Of a DNA stretch of 64,000 nucleotides, positions 57,901-64,000 are shown one piece after another. Positions within the stretch are counted from its first letter, which is position 1, and each line of letters begins with the position of its first letter. Origin of the DNA: Zygnema cylindricum (taxonomy: Eukaryota > Streptophyta > Zygnematophyceae > Zygnematales > Zygnemataceae); NCBI GenBank assembly GCA_037447655.1, contig JBBHKE010002632.1, positions 62,001-126,000 of the forward strand. Direction: 5' to 3'. The notes under the pieces are model-generated. The model was not told where the DNA came from. It saw only the letters and a list, made by a program, of their open reading frames with translations, and searched no databases. Position numbers and translations under genes: made by a program.

Positions 57901-60900
57901 AATTACTAATAAAATTAGTAATAATGACAAAATGAAGAGAATTGTGACATCGCAAATACTGATTTTAGAAATCTAAGCAAATGAAATTATTCAAATAACT
58001 TATATTGATGCCATAGATAGTGAAAGGATTAATATAGGAAAATGCAAATAATGGGTATTTGAGTGATACACGTTGAGACTTTGAAGTCTGTTGACAGATT
58101 CGGTTACAAATTTACCGAATGTAATGAATAAAATAATTAAATTGCCAAATTAAAATACATATGTCAGAATACACAATCACACTTGGTATACTAATAATAA
58201 GGGTGAAAATAGTCACATTTGGTACATTCAAAAGAGTACACATAGTCATACTCGGTAACAATGGTATGAGTGTAAATAGTCATATGTGGTCCAATCAAAA
58301 GAGTGCAAGTAATCATATTTGGAAACAGTGCCATGAGTGCACATAAATGTATGAGTGCAAATGGTCACCGTAGTTGAGATCGGCGGCGAAAAGGACAAGG
58401 TCCACGTCAGCAGCCTTCATTCTGTCGTATGTGATACTGGCATTGGCGGTTTGTCCAACATCGGCTGAAATGTAAAAAGGAAAAACAAAAACAAAAAGAA
58501 TGAGGACAAAAGGAGAAAAAGAGTAGAAAAAGGGTTTCACAAAAGACAACTGTGGGAAAACATAAAGGCATTTATGAAAAACATACCCATAAGACCGAAC
58601 AAAATGCTCGAATCTCCTTTCTTTGGTAGAGATTTGAAGTCAAAAATTCGTCCATACCCTCGAACTCGGTAGTAATATACGGTGGAGGGCATCAAAGGGC
58701 CAATAAGACATTTGAAAATAAATCCGGAGGTATATTGTCCCACGAATCCCTTGGCATATGTGTATTTCTTTCCATCACAGCTGTTTCAAAAAAAAAAATC
58801 CATGAAAAAGTTGAATTCAATTGGACAACCAAAATTTGTTTTCGGTACAATAGTTTAACAGTTATTCAGACATCTGTTGGGATTTTTAGAGAATTTAGTT
58901 TCCAGAATTATCTAAATTTCAAGAGTTAAAACAATTAAATAATGTTTTACCTCGCTCTGCTTGAGAATTTCGCGGGATTGGTTCCATAGTACACAATTCC
59001 CTTTCCGGAGGCTTTGGGAGTTGTGAAACCGACAAAAATGAAAGATCCGTTTCGTACGGCAGGGAAAAGTCCAATCTGCTCCGCGACAAAAAACGGCCAG
59101 CAAAGTCAACAGAAGGAAAAAACAAAATAGTCATGAAATTGGAAATGGTAATCGACAAGAAAACGAAAGGGCATCCGTACGACAGAAAATGGACAGTTTT
59201 AATTTACCACAAAATCCAGAAAAAGAAGAGGGAAAAAAGCATGTTCCATTACTAAATGAAAAATGTACTGGAAAAAAAGGCATTAAAAAAAGTATCTTCT
59301 TTGAAAAACAGCATACAAAAGGGATATTTTCTGAAAAAAGGCATACAAAAGGGATCTTTTCTGAAAAAAGGCATTAAAAAAAGGTATCTTTTCTGAAAAA
59401 GCATAAAAAAAGGGATCTTTTTTTGACAGGAGACCAACCAATATACTGAAAAGTAAGAAACAATATAAATGAAATAAACCAGGAAAGGGAGGGAAAAGAA
59501 AGGGGTAGAAAGGAGAGGGTAGAAAAGTTTATTATTGAATTGAATTTGAACATTCTCATACTAAATTATTTACTTTACCAAAACTGTAAAAATTATGAAA
59601 TCTAGGTGCAAATTTAAATATCCGACCGAAATTATTTTGTTTCATATTTCAAACAATCTTTTTTTGGCATAAAAAAATCATTATCATTTTTCTACCAAAA
59701 GAAGTGACCGATTATCCAAAACAAACTGTCCAAAATAAAATAATAAAACAAAAGTATCCAGATAAAAAAAACAAAGAGAAAACAAAAAGAAAAAAACCCA
59801 GAAATCTGATTTTGTAAATTGTTAGAGGAAAAAGGATAACAAGTTCCCTCTCTCTCCCACCCTCCCTCCCTTTCCCTCTCTTCCCTTTCCCTCTCTTCCC
59901 TTTCCCTCTCTCTCTCCCTCCCTTTACCTGCTCAGGCTTATTGGTGGTCGTCTGGTGTCCCTCAGAGAGAGGCACCTCCGGCCCAGTGAAGGGAGGGGTG
60001 AAGGGAGGCCTTGACAGGTACGGATCTGGCAGCAAATCGTACACCGTACCTGCCGTACAGAAACATGTACGGAAAGCAAAAGGTCATGCACCCACAAATC
60101 TGAGCACGGACAAAAGAAACAGGCAGGCTGTGCACGACAGAAAATTGTGGGGTGAAATTATTAATTAAGTGGTGGCGAATAATGACTGAGATACTTCTAC
60201 AACATAAAATTGTGACGTGACAAAGAAAAATGGTGACGTGTCAAAAAATGGAAAATGAGGGTGAAGAGAGAGTAGAAAACTGAGAGAGACGTGACAAATG
60301 TAAAATAAAGGAGACGTGACAGAGCTGAACTGGTAGTGACGTGACAAATGGAAATTCTGAGTGCAAATTGGAGTGTGATGAGACACGTGTCAACTGAGGG
60401 TGACGTGACGAATATAGATGGAAAGTGACGTCATAAATAGAAGCTAGGAGAGACTTAAGGGGTACAAATGGCTGCTTCTGTCGGAAAGCTAGATATATGA
60501 AACAAGAGCGACGTGACAAAACCTTTATTTTTTATATTATTTATTGTTTATACAAACTTTATTTTTTATGTAACAATACTCTTTGTTTTCTTAAGCAAAA
60601 GTTTACATTTAATGATTTGAAAATTAGGATAGCATGGGACTAAGATAGAAAAATTTAATTTTATTATATTTCTCTACAAAAATATTACTAGTATATACAC
60701 CAAATAACGACGTTGAGAAATAATTTTGAAAATATTTTTTTACATACTTGCTAGAATAATGATTCTTGATAAAACAAAAGGAGTCTGAGAAAAACCCACA
60801 TAAAAAAAAACCCAAAAAAAAAAAAAAAAAACCCACTAAGGAAAAAAGGTCAAAAACCCCAAAAAAATATATAAACATGTGTATATATTACCAACTGGTG

Positions 60901-60976
60901 GGGAAGAAAGGGTGACGTCAGCAAAAGCTGACGAAAAAATGGCGGCGAAAGAAGCCAAAGCCAATAGAGCCGCCAT
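54922..60976 (-). CDS. PAP: Secreted purple acid phosphatase, complete, twelve exons
   Basis: A metallophosphoesterase that releases phosphate from organic esters, probably outside the cell. Exons: 60976-60892, 60049-59928, 59075-58951, 58780-58587, 58464-58369, 57778-57648, 57312-57184, 56932-56801, 56553-56443, 56033-55852, 55680-55582, 55021-54922. The sum is 1506 nt, 501 aa, all GT-AG, with phases consistent. Residues 1-19 are a clear signal peptide ([19 protein letters not shown]). About 70-170 is the fibronectin-like N-domain ([24 protein letters not shown]). The metallophosphatase domain has all ligand motifs: D177 in ADVGQT, D204 and Y207 in ADLNY, GNHE at 258-261, H362 in [16 protein letters not shown] with H399 and H401. 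Both the first and second motifs have Ala where Gly usually precedes Asp. Asn-x-Ser/Thr sites fit secretion. The closest PAP subtype was not determined. Confidence 0.96.
55115..55340. mobile_element. TA-family inverted-repeat element in phosphatase intron 11
   Basis: ATCGCTATTAGTGTTAAT at the left and its complement ATTAACACTAATAGCGATTC at the right, about 225 bp apart, lie inside the intron between exons 11 and 12. The outer ends are diverged and the TA flanks are unclear. Confidence 0.5.
57595..57640. repeat. (GGGAGA)n beside the exon 6 donor of the phosphatase
   Basis: A short purine microsatellite begins about 8 bases into the intron on the transcribed strand (CU-rich in RNA). A second purine-rich tract is at 57785-57880 next to the acceptor of the same exon. 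Confidence 0.75.
59275..59425 (+). repeat. 30-bp tandem repeat in phosphatase intron 2
   Basis: About five copies of AAAAGGCATACAAAAGGGAT plus CTTTTCTGAA, becoming diverged at both ends. Confidence 0.85.
59850..59927. repeat. (CCCTCT)n microsatellite directly after the exon 2 donor
   Basis: TTTCCCTCTCTTCC-type repeat abuts the donor of phosphatase exon 2 at 59927. Confidence 0.75.
60205..60520 (+). repeat. TGACGTGACAAA-type repeats in phosphatase intron 1
   Basis: At least seven spaced copies of GACGTGACAAA/GACGTGTCAA and one TGACGTCA, at intervals of roughly 20-50 bp. Each contains an ACGT core. Confidence 0.7.
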
Positions 60977-61045
60977 GGTTTCCTTCTTAGTAAAGGAATG
61001 CAAGCGAAAAGGAAGAATTTACGGTCAGACGATTAGCCGCAGTCC

Positions 61046-61057
61046 AGATTATATAGT
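61046..61057 (-). promoter_or_regulatory. TATA box of the acid phosphatase
   Basis: The minus strand reads CACTATATAATC about 75 bases upstream of the ATG at 60976, a good TATA consensus at the expected distance for a short leader. Confidence 0.55.
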
Positions 61058-61059
61058 GG

Positions 61060-62092
61060 TGTACGAAACCATGTGTAGATGTCACACTGTCACGATGTCA
61101 CGCTGTCACGCTGTTACGTAAGCATCTGCGAGGATCTGGCCTAAAGAAAATACTGCCACGTAGGATGCAGCTTCGGATGTCATAAAGCGTCACAATACGC
61201 GCGTACAGTTTCTAGGATCTGGTTCCCTTTTGAGGTCCTACGGCCTATGATAGAGTGACACGTAGCAGGTACTATTTTATAGAACAGTGGCGCACCTGTT
61301 ATATAGTACACGTGTACCACGGATCGATTCAATCGGAATACAAAAATGCACACCTGTAAGATGCTTCCGTACGGACGCGCCAATCGAAGCGCTGCGATTT
61401 TAAAAATGAACTGATGCGAACCATTTTCATTTTGTCACGTCACGATGGTACCTTCGAATAAACTGCAGCTGTACCGGAAATTTGGCATATTTTGCACAAA
61501 CGGTCAAAACTTGAGAGGACCATTTGCTTGTCGTTTTGTGTAGAGCTGTTTTCTGGGCAAAGCTCGGAGATTAACTGTATGGGTGTGCACTGTGCAGAAC
61601 TACAGTACAGTATTTCCGAGATGGAATTTGTCTTTCCGACGTTTTAAGTTTCTAACACGTGTATGTGACGTCATCTTTTTCAAAAAAATCATGCTGGCTG
61701 CCCCGCCTCCAGTTCTCTAGGGGTTGCTTCTACGTAACGACAAAAAATGTCTTGATACGTTACGGCCGGGAATCTTCTGAACAGAGAGAGATTACAGTCG
61801 CCACGTAGCCGTCATCTATTGCAATTTTGACTTTCTCTCATGTACGGACGACATGTCACAGATAACGATGAGAGTCCTTTTTTGTGTACTCTGACTTTTT
61901 GGTCCCTTTCGGAATTCAAATGACCACCTAGATAAGAACAAAAACAGACCAAAAGAGGTATATTCCCAAGGTATATCTGTCAATTTTTAGGGTTTTTTAC
62001 AGATGTACCTTTCTATGTTACTACCTAAAATGAGAAGTTTCCTGCCTAGCTTCGACCGACATTTAGAAATGTGGACGTTTCTTCTTCATCAC
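61060..62092. other. Upstream region of the phosphatase, no gene recognised
   Basis: Likely promoter region. It begins with short TGTCACGC/ATGTCACG repeats (61080-61115). No coding exon on either strand. Confidence 0.4.
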
Positions 62093-62094
62093 TA

Positions 62095-62293
62095 CACCGC
62101 GCATCGTTAATAGCGTTATGAACTCTATATCGGCGCCCCAAAATTTTGACATCAATACTTTAAATAGAACAAACTACACTATTTAAGGGCGTGGACCATA
62201 ATCTGCCACGTCTCCAGGTACTAAATTAGAATAAATGACGCTAATTTTTTCTTTACACTAATTATTTCTCAACGCTAATAACGATTCGCAGTG
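62095..62293. mobile_element. TA-flanked inverted-repeat element, 199 bp
   Basis: CACCGCGCATCGTTAATAGC at the left and (reverse complement of the right) CACTGCGAATCGTTATTAGC, flanked by TA (62093-62094, 62294-62295). The interior TATGAACTCTATATCGGCGCC matches copies 1 and 2. Confidence 0.85.
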
Positions 62294-62439
62294 TAGCAGC
62301 CAAAAAAGTGGTACACGTCAGCTACTGACTCAGCAGCATAGAGGAGACTATGCCCTTGGGGCTTGGACGTCACCCTCTGATTAGCAAAGACTATAAGTAC
62401 CTTCTCTAGCCTCGAAAAAAGCATTGGAATCTAAAAGGA

Positions 62440-62970
62440 GGTGTCCCCATGTAATAGGTACTTTGATAAAATATTTTGGACTGTAGTGAAGATTCGCCGT
62501 ACTATTTTGAAGAGCGTCCCTATGTGCGATAATGAAATAGGAACTTTGAAATGTGACGGTTGTAAACGCTGTGACGATTGAAGACGACTACGAAACCAAC
62601 GACAGTTGTAGACGTCTAAATTTTTGTGAAATTGTAGATGTTTGGGGTTTGGTGACAATGTGACGTCACGCTAACTTGTGACAACGTCGACGTCACTGAT
62701 ATATCATAACTTTCCACCATGGTTTCACGGTTTCGTTTTTTCTACTTTTCTCACTCGAGTTGCCATTAAATAAAAACCTAAAATTGTGAAAAAAAAAAAT
62801 CAAAGATCTTTCATTTCATACCAATATTGTCGTGTCTCATTCGAAAAAGTGTGTGATAAAAGCGATAGTGTGAGAGGGAGAGAGGAGAGGCGACAACGCT
62901 GAAAAATTATGGGAAGGACCCATGAATGGAAGTGGAGGTTCGAGACCCCTGTAAATTTTTTTCCGTACAT
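62440..62970. repeat. Dispersed repeat, inverted partner at about 53264
   Basis: Contains CATACCAATATTGTCGTG and a GAGAGGGAGAG tract in the opposite orientation to the copy at 53330-53410. Boundaries were not defined precisely. Confidence 0.5.
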
Positions 62971-62979
62971 GCGCGTGAC

Positions 62980-64000
62980 GGGCACGGAGAAAAATAGCGA
63001 GTCCACTCCCTCGTCCAAAATTTTTCCCACTCGTGTGGTGCGTGCGTGGGTCGTTTTTCATTCGCTATTTGAGCGGTACTTTAACTAAAAACACCCCCTC
63101 GAGGTGACTTTGGATGAAGTTTTTTGATGGGCTGGATTCTCTTGCCCAGGGGGGCATAAGTTTTTCTCAAAGTTCCTTGAATTTTAGGGCAAAACGACAG
63201 AGAAAAGATAGAGAAAGTCGTGTGAATTGTTATTTTTTATGGCGGACAACGTTCGAAAGTGCGACACATTTTTTACCGGTTGTCAGAATATTTCCCAAGT
63301 CAAAGTTGTTCGACAGATTAACCATCAACTCCAATCTTAACGGTATGTAACTTGTACTAATCTATACTTAAAATGTACATTTTTTGCCAAGATGACGAAA
63401 CTAATTGCGCGCAGCAAAATATGTCACTACGATTAGCAATTTACAAAAATATTAACAATAATAGCCATACAGAATGTAGTTGATGGAAGTGTTGTACATT
63501 ACCTTTGTCCGGGCTTTCCAAAGGTATGATGTCTAAATAACAATTACTGTACTCTACTGTAAGTGCAAAGAAAAAATCAATTTTCAATGAATGAGCAGGC
63601 GGTGCAAAGAAAAAATCAAATTTCCATGAATGAGCAGGCGAGGCTGAATCTACAAATGCTCAAAACTGTTAGTTCTAGCGTCCAGTCGTAAAATATAAAA
63701 GACACATATAACCGTTCTGCAGTTCACACTAAAGCACAAAACCATTTATGAAAAGGAATTGAATATCGCAATGACTATTTTGGTTGAGCGCTGTCACTCA
63801 TGTCAATTTGTCAAAGATTATACATTTGAAGTACACATAGGTACAAGTTAAGCACCGTTGAGTTTAAATTTGATGGTCAATCTGTTGAGCAGTTTGACTT
63901 TCAAAATATTATAACAACCAGTTAAAATTTTGTCGCGCTTGTGAAAGTCGATCGTCATAACATAATCATAAATTCACACGGTCGGTCAAGATTTACTGTA
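62980..64000. other. Intergenic to window end
   Basis: No gene. A 39-bp direct tandem duplication (GTGCAAAGAAAAAATCAA ... AATGAGCAGGCG) lies at about 63565-63642. Confidence 0.5.

Overview
The window looks like nuclear DNA of a green-lineage organism with a large, repeat-rich genome and long introns. A streptophyte (charophyte) alga such as Chara is my best guess. This rests on a plastid-type phosphoglycerate kinase with an N-terminal extension, a plant-like decapping enzyme DCP2 whose introns reach at least 4.7 kb, GT-AG splicing, TTTAGGG-like repeats and plant-type transposons. The species name is inference. No rRNA, tRNA or CRISPR array was recognised.

Three host genes were rebuilt by joining exons whose splice sites and reading phases agree, all on the minus strand. 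(1) DCP2, mRNA decapping enzyme: exons 1-4 lie between 26466 and 18715. It is incomplete, because the second half of the Nudix box and the C-terminus would be further left. (2) Plastid phosphoglycerate kinase: 34303-31103, six exons, 491 aa, complete. (3) A secreted purple acid phosphatase: 60976-54922, twelve exons, 501 aa, complete, with all metal ligands. An unrecognised spliced ORF (exon fragment 10331-10256, last exon 9204-8873) is cut by a copia element. A single short-chain dehydrogenase exon sits inside DCP2 intron 1.

Layout. 1-3.5 kb: decayed hAT transposase. 3.5-6.6 kb: AT-rich DNA with TA-flanked inverted-repeat elements. 6.7-10.1 kb: two CT/GA minisatellite blocks in opposite orientation. 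10.3-16.3 kb: a damaged copia tandem in which two copies share one LTR. 16.5-26.5 kb: DCP2 with intronic repeats, including a 0.8-kb direct duplication. 27.5-28.4 kb: more TA-flanked elements. 31.1-34.3 kb: PGK. 35.2-38.6 kb: several tandem arrays. 39.15-49.78 kb: a composite Ty3/gypsy-type element. 50-54 kb: intergenic repeats. 54.9-61.1 kb: purple acid phosphatase. 61.1-64 kb: intergenic repeats.

The most striking object is the 10.6-kb Ty3/gypsy-like element. Its polyprotein order is gag (two CCHC knuckles), aspartic protease, DNMT-type C5-cytosine methyltransferase, reverse transcriptase, RNase H, DDE integrase, PHD finger. Its terminal repeats are arranged A1 - coding region - B1 - A2 - B2, a split direct-repeat layout otherwise known from tyrosine-recombinase (Ngaro/PAT-like) retroelements, yet it encodes a DDE integrase. 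Capture of cytosine methyltransferases by eukaryotic retrotransposons, including in a charophyte, has been reported as far as I recall. The PHD finger and the split repeats together make this copy worth close study. This copy is defective, with stops, frameshifts and an altered RT active site.
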